Shown: positions 1-10,259 of the stretch, one piece after another
How the letters are laid out: every line of letters starts with the position of its first letter
Position numbering within the stretch: position 1 is the first letter of the stretch
Assembly: GCF_000488275.1 (NCBI RefSeq)
Contig: NZ_KI530762.1
Location: 2,016,971 to 2,080,970 of the forward strand
Direction: 5' to 3'
Source of the DNA: Acinetobacter brisouii CIP 110357
GTDB taxonomy: Bacteria > Pseudomonadota > Gammaproteobacteria > Pseudomonadales > Moraxellaceae
DNA length: 64,000 nt
The notes under the pieces: model-generated
What the model was told of the DNA's origin: nothing
Seen by the model: only the letters and a program-made list of their open reading frames with translations
Databases searched by the model: none
Translations under genes and position numbers: made by a program

Positions 1-1
1 T

Positions 2-55
2 TACGGCTATGGTTATGACTATCAATATAGTTATGATTATAAATCCCGTAAATAA
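2..55 (+). CDS. wzc: C-terminal end of a Tyr-rich protein, probably Wzc tyrosine autokinase (partial)
   Basis: Only the last 17 codons before TAA are inside the window. They encode a tail with seven tyrosines in alternating positions (pattern YGYGYDYQYSYDY) followed by KSRK. Bacterial tyrosine kinases of the Wzc family, which control capsule and exopolysaccharide polymerisation, end in such a Tyr cluster that is autophosphorylated; the E. coli Wzc tail is similar in composition. The kinase domain is outside the window, so the name is inference from the tail. A strong terminator follows 8 bp after the stop, so this is the last gene of its transcript. Confidence 0.55.
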   Translation, partial: YGYGYDYQYSYDYKSRK

Positions 56-62
56 CCAATTT

Positions 63-86
63 GAGGAGCTTCGGCTCCTCTTTTTT
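63..86 (+). terminator. Rho-independent terminator after the Tyr-tail gene
   Basis: A perfect 7-bp stem GAGGAGC/GCTCCTC encloses a TTCG tetraloop and is followed by six T. It lies 8 bp after the stop of the plus-strand gene. The T-tract overlaps the stop codon of the convergent DUF4184 gene. Confidence 0.93.
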
Positions 87-849
87 ATTCATTGCATGTC
101 AGCACTCTGATATAGAATAATCTCAAGACGCCAATAGCCAGTACAAAACAGCTTAAAAATCCTCTAAAAAAGCTAAAAACACTTGTGGACAACATTTGAT
201 AAGAAAACCAGAAAACAGTTTCATAAGCATGATTTTCTACTAATTTTTCAACCTGTATTACGCCACAGATCATTGCACTTATAACACACAATATGATGAA
301 TAGTGAACATATCGACCTTGTCTGAAGCACATCTTTATGATTTTGATAATAGCGATGTAACATGTAAAAAATGATCGGAAGAGGAACTATCGAAAATAAA
401 ACCTGCATTAATATAGAAACTTTAGTCTGTATATTTAAAAATATAATTGGCTGACTCAAAAACTCCTTGAAAGCGATATTTTTAGCATCATCATGGCTAA
501 AACCATCCCACAATAAATGGGTAATTGCCCCTAAAATAATTGCTATGGATAATTTAAGAAAGAAATCACAATAACCATCTATACCGACGATCTGTAACGG
601 ATCTCTAATTCTAAAATAGTCGTAAAATATAGGACGCCAAATCCAATACCAGACTGCTGCAAAGAATAAACCAACCAACAAATCGGGAAAAATCAGACTA
701 GACCATTGGTGTGATTGCACGTTCGCACTGAATAGCCACGCAAGATCAGGCGCCATACATCCTATTGCAAGACCTGCCATAGACAGCTGATGTTTAAATA
801 GTTTTGCAAGTGGTAAGGCAAGCACGGCATGTGAAATAGTAAATGGCAT
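85..849 (-). CDS. DUF4184 family integral membrane protein
   Basis: A 254-aa protein that I assign to the DUF4184 family from its N-terminus MPFTISHAVLALPL, followed by a GLAIGCMAPDLAW segment with the conserved Pro-Asp. Hydrophobic segments spread along the sequence suggest about five to six membrane helices, and a WDGFSHDD stretch lies mid-protein. The open frame extends 26 codons upstream, but the family begins at MPFTISH, so I start there; the ribosome-binding site is weak. The function of the family is unknown. It is a single gene convergent with the preceding capsule-type gene. Confidence 0.75.
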   Translation of the reverse strand: MPFTISHAVLALPLAKLFKHQLSMAGLAIGCMAPDLAWLFSANVQSHQWSSLIFPDLLVGLFFAAVWYWIWRPIFYDYFRIRDPLQIVGIDGYCDFFLKLSIAIILGAITHLLWDGFSHDDAKNIAFKEFLSQPIIFLNIQTKVSILMQVLFSIVPLPIIFYMLHRYYQNHKDVLQTRSICSLFIILCVISAMICGVIQVEKLVENHAYETVFWFSYQMLSTSVFSFFRGFLSCFVLAIGVLRLFYIRVLTCNE

Positions 850-960
850 AACGAATAAAATCCAAACTTTAACCACTGAACAATTACAAAGATTACGACA
901 ATCAAAGCTGATGCTGCAAAAATTCAAAAACCAGCATAATCATGATGTATTTTTAATCAT

Positions 961-2028
961 TTATAGATCAGCCAAATAAGCCGCTATTTCATCAACTGTT
1001 GCTTTTGCTGTCCTCGACCCACCAATTAATGTTGCTGAGGCTGTTCCCACCCATTCACCATAGCCAACCAGCCATAAGTTATTCACTTTTAAAGAATGTG
1101 TGCCTATGACTTTGACTGTATTATCTGGTTCCACGACGTTCAGGCTTTTTAAATGATTGAGAGATGCTTTAAATCCAGTACACCAAATCACAGCATCAAC
1201 TTCTTCGCTTGTACCATCCGACCAGATCACTGCATTTGTTGTAAAAGATACAAAAGGAGCCCGACTCTTCAAAATGCCCCTACCCCTTGCCTCTTTAACA
1301 CTGTCAATCATCACGATGTCACCCAATCCACCAATCGGCTGATCGATGACCCGACCTTCCTGTTGTGCTTTGAGCCGTTCTGTTGCTCTTAAAAAGAGTA
1401 CACGACCATCGACATCGTCAGGTAAAAATTGTGGTGGATGGGGTGTGACCCAAATTGTTTTTGCAACTTTAGAGACCTCGGCCAGAATTTGTGCACCTGA
1501 ATTCCCACCACCAACCACAATGACTTTTTTATTTTTAAATGAATCTGCGTTGATGTAATGAGCCGAATGCAACTGAATGCCCTGAAAGTTTTCATGACCA
1601 GCATAATCAGGAATATACGGTTGACTCCATGTCCCCGTTGCACTGACTACAGCTCGGGCTCTCCAATATTTTTCTCCCGCATAAACATCTAAATATGCGC
1701 CATTCGATTCAATATGATCCACATGTACTGGACGAATAATTGGGAATTGATAACGTTGTTCATACGCAGCCAAATATTGTATGACTTCATCACGTGTAGG
1801 ATAGACCTCTGCGGTTTTGGGCATTAGCCAACCAGACAGCGAACTCCATGTATTGGGAGAAAAAAGGTGCAATGATTGCCAAGTATGCTGCCATGCCCCA
1901 CCAGCCTGATTTTGATCATCTAGAATCACGAATGAAATTTTCTTACGGTTTAAAAAGTAAGCAGTAGAAAGAGCCGCTTGCCCACCCCCAATAATGACCA
2001 CATCAATCTCAGCCTGTAGTTGAGTCAA
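961..2028 (-). CDS. Flavin-containing monooxygenase, ArsO/CzcO-like, with TTG start
   Basis: A 355-aa single-component flavoprotein. The FAD motif GGGQAA is at residues 14-19, the FMO signature FxGxxxHxxxY at 148-158 ([11 protein letters not shown]), and the NADPH motif GGGNSG at about 173-178. The start codon is TTG: AGGAG lies 7 nt upstream, no ATG is nearby, and the FAD motif must be close to the N-terminus. It lies downstream of arsH on the same strand with a 193-bp gap. FMOs called ArsO are found in arsenic clusters, which makes an organoarsenical or related redox role plausible, but the substrate cannot be read from the sequence. Confidence 0.85.
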   Translation of the reverse strand: MTQLQAEIDVVIIGGGQAALSTAYFLNRKKISFVILDDQNQAGGAWQHTWQSLHLFSPNTWSSLSGWLMPKTAEVYPTRDEVIQYLAAYEQRYQFPIIRPVHVDHIESNGAYLDVYAGEKYWRARAVVSATGTWSQPYIPDYAGHENFQGIQLHSAHYINADSFKNKKVIVVGGGNSGAQILAEVSKVAKTIWVTPHPPQFLPDDVDGRVLFLRATERLKAQQEGRVIDQPIGGLGDIVMIDSVKEARGRGILKSRAPFVSFTTNAVIWSDGTSEEVDAVIWCTGFKASLNHLKSLNVVEPDNTVKVIGTHSLKVNNLWLVGYGEWVGTASATLIGGSRTAKATVDEIAAYLADL

Positions 2029-2129
2029 AGCCTTTCTCCTCTATTGAATTATTCGTTTTATAATTAAAACCACAACAGTGCAATCATATTCAGGATTGCT
2101 TCTAAACAATCTAACCCACCACTAAAAAT

Positions 2130-2159
2130 CAAGCTTAACAACCTGAATTATTAAGCTTG
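2130..2159 (-). terminator. Inverted repeat, possible terminator after arsH
   Basis: Perfect 9-bp arms CAAGCTTAA/TTAAGCTTG with a 12-nt loop lie in the gap between arsH and the monooxygenase gene. Read on the minus strand the stem is followed by ATTTTTA. The stem is AT-rich, so termination may be partial and the two genes could still be co-transcribed. Confidence 0.45.
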
Positions 2160-2221
2160 TTCTCTCTATTTTTAACAGCAGAAGCTTTTCAAAAATTGAA
2201 TCGCCTTTACGTTGCTAGAGT

Positions 2222-2947
2222 TTACAAACTCCGCTGATTTACCCGCTTTGAAAGTTCTTCTGCAGATTCTTTACGTTCTGAGTAACGGTCGGTGAAGTAG
2301 TTCACCTGTCCACGAGTCAGTAAAGTGAACTTAAACAACTCTTCCATCACATCAACGATACGGTCATAGTAAGGCGATGGTTTCATTCGTCCATCCTCTT
2401 CAAACTCTAAAAATGCTTTAGGAATTGAGGACTGGTTTGGAATTGTAATCATCCGCATCCAGCGACCAAGAATTCGCATTTGATTTACGCTATTAAATGA
2501 TTGTGAACCACCACTCACCTGCATCAGCGCCAGCGTTTTTCCTTGAGTTGCTCGAATCGCACCACTTGCAAGTGGAATCCAGTCAATCTGTGACTTAAAG
2601 ATCGAACTCATCGCGCCATGGCGTTCTGGTGAACACCACACCATGCCTTCAGACCATGCCAATAATGCATGTAACTCTTTTACTTTTGGATGTTCAGCAT
2701 CTGTATCTTCAGGTAAAGGGAGTCCTTTCGGGTGAAATATTTTTACTTCAGCACCAAAGTGTTCCAAAATTCGACCTGCCTCAAGTACTGCTAAACGACT
2801 GTATGATCGTTCACGATTTGAGCCATACAACAGTAAAATACGCGGCGGGTGATCCAATTCTTTCGCTTGAACCTTTTCCAAAGTTGGTTGTTCAAGCAGA
2901 TTCATATCTACATTCGGGAGAGTCATCGTGTCTTGTTGCATCAGCAT
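2222..2947 (-). CDS. arsH: ArsH, NADPH-dependent FMN reductase / organoarsenical oxidase
   Basis: A 241-aa flavodoxin-like protein of the ArsH family. It shows the FMN phosphate loop [14 protein letters not shown], the [11 protein letters not shown] segment, and [13 protein letters not shown]. ArsH oxidises trivalent methylarsenicals and reduces FMN or quinones with NADPH in the cytoplasm. The frame opens with TTG at 2953; I prefer ATG at 2947, with a second in-frame ATG at 2941 that has a better-spaced GAG. No arsR, arsC, arsB or acr3 lies beside it in this window, so the gene appears detached from an arsenite efflux operon. Confidence 0.9.
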   Translation of the reverse strand: MLMQQDTMTLPNVDMNLLEQPTLEKVQAKELDHPPRILLLYGSNRERSYSRLAVLEAGRILEHFGAEVKIFHPKGLPLPEDTDAEHPKVKELHALLAWSEGMVWCSPERHGAMSSIFKSQIDWIPLASGAIRATQGKTLALMQVSGGSQSFNSVNQMRILGRWMRMITIPNQSSIPKAFLEFEEDGRMKPSPYYDRIVDVMEELFKFTLLTRGQVNYFTDRYSERKESAEELSKRVNQRSL

Positions 2948-3231
2948 GCTCAAATTAAAGAATTCGTATTGCTATCAAGTTTAAGATATAAATTGAATAT
3001 AAAGTCTGTCTAATGTCATAAATTTATTCAATACGATGCATCAAACATCCAGCTCATTCATATGACTTTTTAAATATCTCATAGAGAACTTATCTCCAGA
3101 TAACTTTATGTAATGCATCTTCATTTCGACCAACTGTGTAAAACTCTGCAAAAGTCCGAGAGCATACTGAGTCGATCAAAATAAAATTTTAAGCATTCAC
3201 AGCCCTGAATGCAGTATCTGAAAAATACAAG
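2948..3231. other. Intergenic region upstream of arsH
   Basis: No convincing gene. Near arsH the minus strand carries two TTTATAT direct repeats 11 bp apart (around 2985-3003), which could be promoter or repressor sequence. I could not identify an ArsR box with confidence. Confidence 0.3.
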
Positions 3232-3253
3232 AAAAGCCTCAATTGAGGCTTTT
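3232..3253 (-). terminator. Terminator after ppk1
   Basis: A fully palindromic 22-mer with 11-bp arms (AAAAGCCTCAA and its complement) lies 44 bp after the ppk1 stop. On the minus strand the GC core is followed by TTTTCTTGT, as expected for intrinsic termination. Confidence 0.85.
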
Positions 3254-3296
3254 CATTTAAACATTTTGGGAAATCGCTCCAACCGAAGCGTTATAT

Positions 3297-5405
3297 TTAA
3301 CGGAAGGATTCAAGCAAGGTTTGCTGAGCGTTATACAGTGGCTCACCTTGTTTTGGATGCGCACGTACCCAAGCCCCATCACCTTGCAACAACCACGCCT
3401 GCTGATTATCTTGTAAATAATTAAGCAAACCAAACTGATAAATACGTTTACGTAGTGCAGGATCTTCGATCGGGAAACAGGCTTCTACACGATTAAACAA
3501 GTTGCGGTTCATCCAGTCAGCACTTGAACAGTAAATGCGTGCATTGCCCTGATTGGCAAAATAATACACTCGCGTATGTTCAAGAAAACGTCCAACAATT
3601 GACCGTACCCGAATATTTTCTGACAAACCAGGTAGTCCTGGGCGTAAGCAACAAATTGAACGAATAATCAAGTCAATCTGTACACCTGCTTGTGAAGCTT
3701 CATACAGTTTGTTAATGAGCTGAACTTCAGTCAAAGCATTCACTTTAATGATGATTCTTGCTTCTTTACCCGCTTTTACAGCTGCAATTTCATCATCAAT
3801 ACAACTAACAAGATGGCTATGTAAGGTAAATGGCGCATGTAACAGCTTTTTCAGCTTTGCCATTTTCCCCATACCTGTCAACTCTTGGAAAATGCGATGC
3901 ACATCTTCGCAAAGTTCTTTCTCTGTCGTCAGCAAGCCATAGTCGGTATAAATTCGTGCATTACCCGCATGATAGTTACCTGTACCCAAATGTGCATAAC
4001 GTACCAATTTATTGTTTTCACGGCGTACGACCAAAATCATTTTGGCGTGGGTTTTATAACCCACAATGCCGTACACCACGACTGCTCCTGCCTCTTGCAA
4101 CACATTAGCAACTTCGATATTAGACTCTTCATCAAAGCGGGCACGCAACTCAATTACCGCAGTCACTTCCTTGCCATTACGAGCGGCTTCTGCCAACACC
4201 TGTACAATCTCTGAGTTTGCTCCACTACGGTACAAAGTTTGCTTGATCGCCAAGACCTGTGGGTCACGCGCAGCTTCACGCAGAAATGAAATCACTGGCG
4301 CAAAAGATTCAAACGGATGGTGCAGTAAAATATCTTGCTTACGCATTGCAGCAAAGATATTTTCAGACTTGGTCAGCACTTTTGGAATCACTGGCGTAAA
4401 CGCATCATATTTTAAATGTGGGCGTTTGAAATTCGACAACAAGCGTGCCAGATTAACAGGGCCATCAACTTTATAAAGCTGGTCTTCATCCAGCTCAAAT
4501 TCGTTCAGCAAATACCCGTAAATTTGTTTCGGGCAGTTTTCTGTCACTTCCAAACGCACTGCACGACCAAAACGGCGCGAGCTAAGTTCACCTTTGAGCG
4601 CTTTTGCTAAATCATCAACATCTTCATTTAAAGCCAAGTCCGCATTTCGTGTGACACGGAACTGGTAACATCCCGTTGCAGTCATACCAGGGAATAAATC
4701 AGAAACGTGTTCATGAATAATCGCTGATAGCATGACATGGTGTTCTTTACCATCGGTCAATTCATCAGGCAAGCGAACTACTCTCGGCAATGAACGTGGC
4801 GCAGGTACAACCGCCAGATCGATTTGACGGCCAAAGGCATCTTTGCCTTCTAAAGTGACAATAAAGTTTAAGCTTTTATTGACCAAACGCGGAAATGGGT
4901 GCGCTGGGTCTAAACTAATTGGCGTGAGTACAGGCGCAACCTGTTCTTGAAAATATTTTTTCACCCATGCCGTTTGTGCAGGAGTTAACTCCCCACGGCG
5001 CAAGAAGCAAATATCCTCTTCACGTAAGCGTGCTAGAATTTCCTGATTTAAAATACGGTACTGACGTTCAATCGCGATATGCGCAGTTTTTGAAATCTGC
5101 TCTAAAACTTGCTTGGGAGTCAAACCATCTGGACTATGGCTTTCATTACCCAAAGTCAGTTGTTCCATGACACCCGCGACACGAATCTCAAAAAATTCAT
5201 CGAGATTGCGTGAAAAAATGAGTAAAAAATTTAAGCATTCAAGTAATGGGTGTAATGGATCTACAGCTTGTTCAAGCACCCGTAAATGGAAATCTAAAAT
5301 CGAGAGTTCACGATTAATATAACGGTCGTTATAAGCATAATCTGCGGCAGTCACATTTTTAGCAACAGGTGCTGGCGTCGGCGCAGGAGATACTTCGGTA
5401 TTCAT
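3297..5405 (-). CDS. ppk1: Polyphosphate kinase 1
   Basis: A 702-aa PPK1, which reversibly transfers the ATP gamma-phosphate to inorganic polyphosphate. The N-domain begins after a Pro/Ala-rich lead with the [11 protein letters not shown] motif. The catalytic region shows [14 protein letters not shown], the autophosphorylated His in [19 protein letters not shown], and the second conserved His in [14 protein letters not shown]. The open frame starts four codons earlier at 5417, but a GGAA sequence lies 6 nt before the second ATG and none precedes the first, so I start at 5405. It is a single gene with its own terminator, followed upstream by mtgA on the same strand. Confidence 0.96.
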   Translation of the reverse strand: MNTEVSPAPTPAPVAKNVTAADYAYNDRYINRELSILDFHLRVLEQAVDPLHPLLECLNFLLIFSRNLDEFFEIRVAGVMEQLTLGNESHSPDGLTPKQVLEQISKTAHIAIERQYRILNQEILARLREEDICFLRRGELTPAQTAWVKKYFQEQVAPVLTPISLDPAHPFPRLVNKSLNFIVTLEGKDAFGRQIDLAVVPAPRSLPRVVRLPDELTDGKEHHVMLSAIIHEHVSDLFPGMTATGCYQFRVTRNADLALNEDVDDLAKALKGELSSRRFGRAVRLEVTENCPKQIYGYLLNEFELDEDQLYKVDGPVNLARLLSNFKRPHLKYDAFTPVIPKVLTKSENIFAAMRKQDILLHHPFESFAPVISFLREAARDPQVLAIKQTLYRSGANSEIVQVLAEAARNGKEVTAVIELRARFDEESNIEVANVLQEAGAVVVYGIVGYKTHAKMILVVRRENNKLVRYAHLGTGNYHAGNARIYTDYGLLTTEKELCEDVHRIFQELTGMGKMAKLKKLLHAPFTLHSHLVSCIDDEIAAVKAGKEARIIIKVNALTEVQLINKLYEASQAGVQIDLIIRSICCLRPGLPGLSENIRVRSIVGRFLEHTRVYYFANQGNARIYCSSADWMNRNLFNRVEACFPIEDPALRKRIYQFGLLNYLQDNQQAWLLQGDGAWVRAHPKQGEPLYNAQQTLLESFR

Positions 5406-5504
5406 ATGTCGTTCCATACGTATTTTTCATGTTATTTAAGCAGTATGCTGCATATTTATGACAATTTCATAAAGTTTGAACATAAACTATGCAAATGAAT
5501 ATGT

Positions 5505-6182
5505 CTATGTTGGAATTTGGCTATATCGAATGTATTTGGCAATAAAACGCTTACGGAATCTAAATTTTTCATCTTCAGGATGTTGTTGATAATAACGTGG
5601 ATTCGGCAATAAAGCCGCCAAGAAGATCGCCTGTTCACGCGTCAGATTTTTGCTGCTTTTATGAAAATAATGACGTGATGCCGCTTCGACACCATAAATG
5701 TTAGCACCCAGTTCTACCGAGTTCATATACACTTCAAGGATACGCTGTTTTGACCACATACGTTCCATCATCCATGTAGCAATCGCTTCTTGCCCTTTGC
5801 GGACGAAAGAACGCTGATTAAACAAAAACAGGTTTTTAGCCAGTTGCTGAGAAATGGTCGAGCCGCCCGCCACAATTCCATCTGCTTTTTCGTTACGTTG
5901 TAAGGCAACCTGCATGCCTTCAAAGTCAAAACCATGATGGTGCAAAAACTTGCCATCTTCCGCGGCCACCACGGCGTGTTTAAACTGATTACTGATTTCA
6001 TCATAATCGCGCCACTTATGTTGTAGCGTTTCATCAGGATACTGAAATGCATCGATACGCATAAACATGCTGCGGTCTACAGGGTGCGTTCGCCACCACA
6101 ACAAACTGGCAAAGATCCAGAGTTGAACCACCATAAACAAAGTCATTAAAATCAAAAAAATACGCATGAACAATGTTTTCAT
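5505..6182 (-). CDS. mtgA: Monofunctional peptidoglycan glycosyltransferase
   Basis: A 225-aa family GT51 enzyme that polymerises lipid II into glycan strands at the periplasmic face. One N-terminal membrane anchor (about residues 5-28) precedes the catalytic domain. GT51 motifs appear in order: [12 protein letters not shown] with the catalytic Glu, [26 protein letters not shown], and [13 protein letters not shown]. No transpeptidase domain follows, which separates it from class A penicillin-binding proteins. The frame opens at a TTG; I use the ATG three codons in, preceded by GGGAG at longer than ideal spacing. Confidence 0.95.
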   Translation of the reverse strand: MKTLFMRIFLILMTLFMVVQLWIFASLLWWRTHPVDRSMFMRIDAFQYPDETLQHKWRDYDEISNQFKHAVVAAEDGKFLHHHGFDFEGMQVALQRNEKADGIVAGGSTISQQLAKNLFLFNQRSFVRKGQEAIATWMMERMWSKQRILEVYMNSVELGANIYGVEAASRHYFHKSSKNLTREQAIFLAALLPNPRYYQQHPEDEKFRFRKRFIAKYIRYSQIPT

Positions 6183-6251
6183 GATGTGCAACTACTCCCA
6201 ATCTCACCCGATATGTTAAGCTGAGTTTTTAAAAAATCGACACAGCATACC

Positions 6252-7064
6252 ATGTCTGAGATGCAACAACCTCCGTTTTATCGCAGCAACCTTGATGTTC
6301 AGCTTTGGTGGGTGACAGCCGCCTTAATCAGTATCAATGTTGGGTTGTATTTATGGCAAATTGCAGTCGGTGTCAATCCAAGTCAGCCGGGCATTGATGC
6401 TGCATTGGCTTGGGGAGCAGACTTTGCACCATTGACCTTTTTGTCTGAGCCAGTGCGATTATTTACCAGCATGTTTTTTCATTTTGGTTTTCTGCATTTG
6501 GCACTCAACATGTGGGCGCTGTATATTTTTGGCAGTCTTGCCGAGCAAATTTTCGGACGTTTTTATTTTCTAGGTATGTATATCTGCTGTGGTTTAGCAG
6601 GCAGCTTGCTGAGTAGCTGGCTAAATATCCATCATAGTTACTTGTACTTAGAAACCGCCAATACTGCCCTGCTACCCAGCGTCAATGCGGGTGCATCGGG
6701 TGCAATTATGGGCTTGGGCAGTGCCCTGACTGTCTTGTCATTATTTCCTAACCTACCCAATGTGCCTTTTGTACTGGTGAAACGTAGTTTGTTGCTCATT
6801 ATGGGCATTAACCTTACTCTGGGCATGCTGATTCCCAACATTAACAATGCCGCACATTTAGGCGGTGCAATCATGGGCGTCGTGCAAAGCCTGATCTGGT
6901 ATCGCTGTACGGTTCACGGGCGCAATACCCTTGGCAGTTTGCTCGGACTGAGTGTAGGGATTGCGCTGTTAATTGCCAGTTATCTCTATTGTCAGCATCT
7001 TGTCCAAGCAGGCTTGCTCCCCTTATGGAACCTGATCCTGAAACAGTTTGATATGCCTGTCTAG
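6252..7064 (+). CDS. Rhomboid-family intramembrane serine protease
   Basis: A 270-aa polytopic protein with about six or seven membrane helices. The catalytic dyad is visible: Ser149 in GASGAIMG and His202 in NNAAHLGGAIMG. The L1 loop and second helix are marked by HFGFLHLALNMWALYIFG. Rhomboids cleave membrane-anchored substrates within the bilayer; the substrate here is unknown. Its stop codon overlaps the stop of the convergent ABC permease gene, and no terminator separates them. Confidence 0.92.
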   Translation: MSEMQQPPFYRSNLDVQLWWVTAALISINVGLYLWQIAVGVNPSQPGIDAALAWGADFAPLTFLSEPVRLFTSMFFHFGFLHLALNMWALYIFGSLAEQIFGRFYFLGMYICCGLAGSLLSSWLNIHHSYLYLETANTALLPSVNAGASGAIMGLGSALTVLSLFPNLPNVPFVLVKRSLLLIMGINLTLGMLIPNINNAAHLGGAIMGVVQSLIWYRCTVHGRNTLGSLLGLSVGIALLIASYLYCQHLVQAGLLPLWNLILKQFDMPV

Positions 7065-9529
7065 CTTTGCTCGCGCAGGCTTTTTAATGGGCTAATCCGT
7101 GTCAGATAAGTTAGACGATAACGCCCGACCAATGCACACAAAATCACCATACCGACAGGCAAACTCAGCCATAAACCCACATGAAGTTGCAGGCTTAACT
7201 GCAACTTAGAACTGGCAATGGCACTGATGACCTCGGCAAACAAACAGGCAACCAGACCCGATAGCAGCCCCATCATGGCAAATTCACGGGTCAGCATATT
7301 TTTGATTTGTGCCTGAGAACTACCAAAAGCACGCATTAACGCCACTTCTTTCTTGCGTTCATCCATGAGTAAGTTCAGACACGCCAGCAACACCAAGATC
7401 CCAGACACCGCCACCAAAACTGCCAGTAGCGTAACAATTTGCACCATGACATTGAGCAGATGTTTAATTTGCTCCAAAATCATGCCGACATCAATAAATA
7501 CGGTCGTATTATGTTGCTGAATTAACTGTAATAACTTGGCTTTGTCTTGGTCTGGCACATAAAAACTGGCAAGGTAGCTGCCTGCATTTTCATCCAAAGT
7601 TTTCGGTGCAAAAATAAAGAAAAAATTCGGACTGAAACTTTGCCAGTCAACCTGACGCAAATTCACCACTTTGGCATGTAGTTCACCTTCGGGCAATGCA
7701 AAAGTTAAGCGATCACCGACCCGAATGCCCAAACTTTCTGCTGTCTTTTCTTCTACGGAAACTTCACCAGCTTTTTGCAATTGCGCTGTGCCTTGCGTAA
7801 TAACATTATCAGCAGGATAGCTCGCAGACTGGGTCAGATTAAGCTCACGGCGTAAACTGTTATTTTGTTCAATTTGCTGTGGGGTAAATGCCTGATCATT
7901 ATGGGCAATCAAGCGACCACGCACATTGGGATACAGTGGTGTATTGCCCCAGCCATAGCGTTGCAGTTGTTGTTCAAAACTCGGCTTGTCCATGGGTGGC
8001 AAACCATAAATAAACTGGTTTGGCGTATTTGCGGGAAGCTGCTGCTGCCAACGCGATAACAAGTCTGTACGCAGTACCATCAACACCGAAATCAGACTAA
8101 TTCCTAGTGCCAACGCTGTCATTTGCAACGCTGTTTGCGATGGTACACGCACATATATCGCCCAATTGCTCTGACTACGTTTGATCGCACGCAAAACCAG
8201 CCATAACATGCCATACATCAACAACCCTACGACACAAACACTGAGCAGTACGAGCAAGGTCAGTTGAATGGCATGTGTCAACAACACACTAAATAAAATC
8301 AGACTGGTTAGACCTGTAAAAAATGTCCAGACATAAACCCGCCCAAAAGCAGGCACTTGGCGAATCACCCGAATTGGAGGTGTCCGCAAGAGCTGGTAAA
8401 TATTGGGGAAAATAAACCCAAGTAAGACGATCGCACTGGTCAGAAAACCAATCGGTAAAGGCTGTAAAATACTACCGAGAACTTCAATTTGAATCTGAAG
8501 ACTCGGCACAAATTGCAGCATCAGTTGTAACAACCCGATCCCCAATAATCCACCTAGAACACCCCCAATGCCTGAAGCAATCAACATGACGATCAACAGT
8601 AAAATCATGATTGCACCAATAATCTGGCGTTGGCTTGCACCTAGACAACGCAATAGTGCAATCTGATCTTGCGTTTGTTGTACATAACGGCGACTGGACA
8701 AGGCAATCGCCACACCACACAGTAAAATGGTCAGCAAATTGGTGAGTTGCAGGAAAGTATCCAGATTTTCTAGCGGCTTGAGTAAACGAGTATTGCCCTG
8801 TTTTGCCGTACGTAATTGCAGATTATTATCGGCATTGGCAGGATCACGCTGTGCGTCACTGGCATGCGGATTTTTCAAGTTAAACCAGTGCTGATAATCC
8901 TGTGCTGCCTGAGGCTGACCTGCCAGTAACAAGCGGTATTCGATCCGACTGCCCGCCTGAATCGCATGCGTGCGTGCCACATCTTGCTGATTGATAATCA
9001 CTGTTGGAGAGAAGCCCGAAAAGCCTGTTTCCTGATTGCTATCTTGCTCAATTATTCCTGTAAATTTAAATTCAGCATCGGCAATAAACACCGCATCGCC
9101 CAGTTTGACGTGCAACAAGTCTTGGGCACGCTGACTCAACCAGACCTCTCCCACCTGAATCTGTCGCGTAGCAGGGCGAATTTTTAAATTACCTCGCAAC
9201 GGAAATGCTTGATCAATTGCTTTGACCGAGACCATCACAAACTGATCTTGTGTATGTACCATACTGCTAAAGACCGTCACCTGCGCTTGTTGCAACTGCT
9301 GTTGTCTTGCCTGCTGGGCATATTCGGCAGCAATCGGCTTGGTATCCGTGATCGCCATATCCCCACCCAGCAATTGTGCTGCCTGCAATAAAATCGCTTG
9401 CTGAATTTGTCCGTTACTAAACTTCAAGGCAGTTGTGGCACAAATCGCCAGACTGAGCGCCACAATCAACAGCCACACGCCTTGACTGCGAAAACTCTGC
9501 TGCAATAAGGGTTTAATCAAATGATTCAT
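7061..9529 (-). CDS. ybbP: FtsX-like ABC transporter permease (YbbP type)
   Basis: An 822-aa permease with the duplicated MacB/FtsX architecture of YbbP. One N-terminal helix (about residues 17-37) precedes a large periplasmic domain, then helix groups near residues 255-480, a second periplasmic domain, and three C-terminal helices. It follows the ATPase gene by 2 bp. The pair with divergent tesA reproduces the E. coli tesA/ybbA-ybbP layout. Exporters of this type act on lipoproteins or hydrophobic compounds; the substrate is not established. Confidence 0.9.
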   Translation of the reverse strand: MNHLIKPLLQQSFRSQGVWLLIVALSLAICATTALKFSNGQIQQAILLQAAQLLGGDMAITDTKPIAAEYAQQARQQQLQQAQVTVFSSMVHTQDQFVMVSVKAIDQAFPLRGNLKIRPATRQIQVGEVWLSQRAQDLLHVKLGDAVFIADAEFKFTGIIEQDSNQETGFSGFSPTVIINQQDVARTHAIQAGSRIEYRLLLAGQPQAAQDYQHWFNLKNPHASDAQRDPANADNNLQLRTAKQGNTRLLKPLENLDTFLQLTNLLTILLCGVAIALSSRRYVQQTQDQIALLRCLGASQRQIIGAIMILLLIVMLIASGIGGVLGGLLGIGLLQLMLQFVPSLQIQIEVLGSILQPLPIGFLTSAIVLLGFIFPNIYQLLRTPPIRVIRQVPAFGRVYVWTFFTGLTSLILFSVLLTHAIQLTLLVLLSVCVVGLLMYGMLWLVLRAIKRSQSNWAIYVRVPSQTALQMTALALGISLISVLMVLRTDLLSRWQQQLPANTPNQFIYGLPPMDKPSFEQQLQRYGWGNTPLYPNVRGRLIAHNDQAFTPQQIEQNNSLRRELNLTQSASYPADNVITQGTAQLQKAGEVSVEEKTAESLGIRVGDRLTFALPEGELHAKVVNLRQVDWQSFSPNFFFIFAPKTLDENAGSYLASFYVPDQDKAKLLQLIQQHNTTVFIDVGMILEQIKHLLNVMVQIVTLLAVLVAVSGILVLLACLNLLMDERKKEVALMRAFGSSQAQIKNMLTREFAMMGLLSGLVACLFAEVISAIASSKLQLSLQLHVGLWLSLPVGMVILCALVGRYRLTYLTRISPLKSLREQS

Positions 9530-9531
9530 CG

Positions 9532-10221
9532 TTACCCCTGTTGTTCACAAAGCTGTCCATCGTGCAAAATAAAATGTCGCTGACATTGCGATGCCAAATT
9601 CATATCATGCGTCACCAGTACCAGTGTGACACCCATTTCCTGATTGAGATGAAACAGCAGTTGTTCCACTTCTAGCGCCGTTTGTTCATCCAGATTTCCT
9701 GTAGGTTCATCCGCAAAGATAATTTTCGGTTCTGCCACCAGTGCCCGAGCAATCGCAACACGCTGCTGCTCCCCACCCGACAAAACTTGCGGAGTTTGTT
9801 CAATCTGGCGTTCCAAGCCCACCTGTTGCAGCAGTTTTTTAGCTTTGGCAACTGCGCTGGCATAATGGAAATTGGGCTGTAGGCGTAAGGGTAACAGCAC
9901 ATTTTCCAGTGCTGACAAATGACTGAGTAACTGAAAAGACTGAAAAACAAACCCTGTGTATTGCAAGCGCAATTTTGCCCGCTGTTCTTCATTTAGCTCA
10001 TGTACAGGTTGTTCACATAACCAGAGCTGCCCCGAACTGGCTTGATCCAGCGTTGCCAACAAACCCAATAAAGTTGACTTGCCTGAACCCGAACGCCCCG
10101 TAATCGCGACCTGCTCTCCTGCAAAAATTTCAAGCTGAATATCTTGTAAGATTTGCAGGGTTTTGTTTTGAACCTGAATTTGCTGGCTTAAATGCTGGGC
10201 GCGAAGAATCGGTTGTGGCAT
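9532..10221 (-). CDS. ybbA: ABC transporter ATP-binding protein (YbbA type)
   Basis: A 229-aa ATPase with Walker [11 protein letters not shown]-loop QSFQLLSH, signature LSGGEQQRV, Walker B IIFADEP and the H-loop LVTHD. It energises the permease encoded 2 bp downstream. The open frame runs 41 codons further and would enter tesA, so I choose the ATG of [12 protein letters not shown]. This leaves 38 bp between the divergent start codons of ybbA and tesA, which must hold both promoters or overlap them. Confidence 0.92.
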   Translation of the reverse strand: MPQPILRAQHLSQQIQVQNKTLQILQDIQLEIFAGEQVAITGRSGSGKSTLLGLLATLDQASSGQLWLCEQPVHELNEEQRAKLRLQYTGFVFQSFQLLSHLSALENVLLPLRLQPNFHYASAVAKAKKLLQQVGLERQIEQTPQVLSGGEQQRVAIARALVAEPKIIFADEPTGNLDEQTALEVEQLLFHLNQEMGVTLVLVTHDMNLASQCQRHFILHDGQLCEQQG

Positions 10222-10259
10222 GATGCGAAACATCCATAAAAAATCATAGGACAAGCCAG

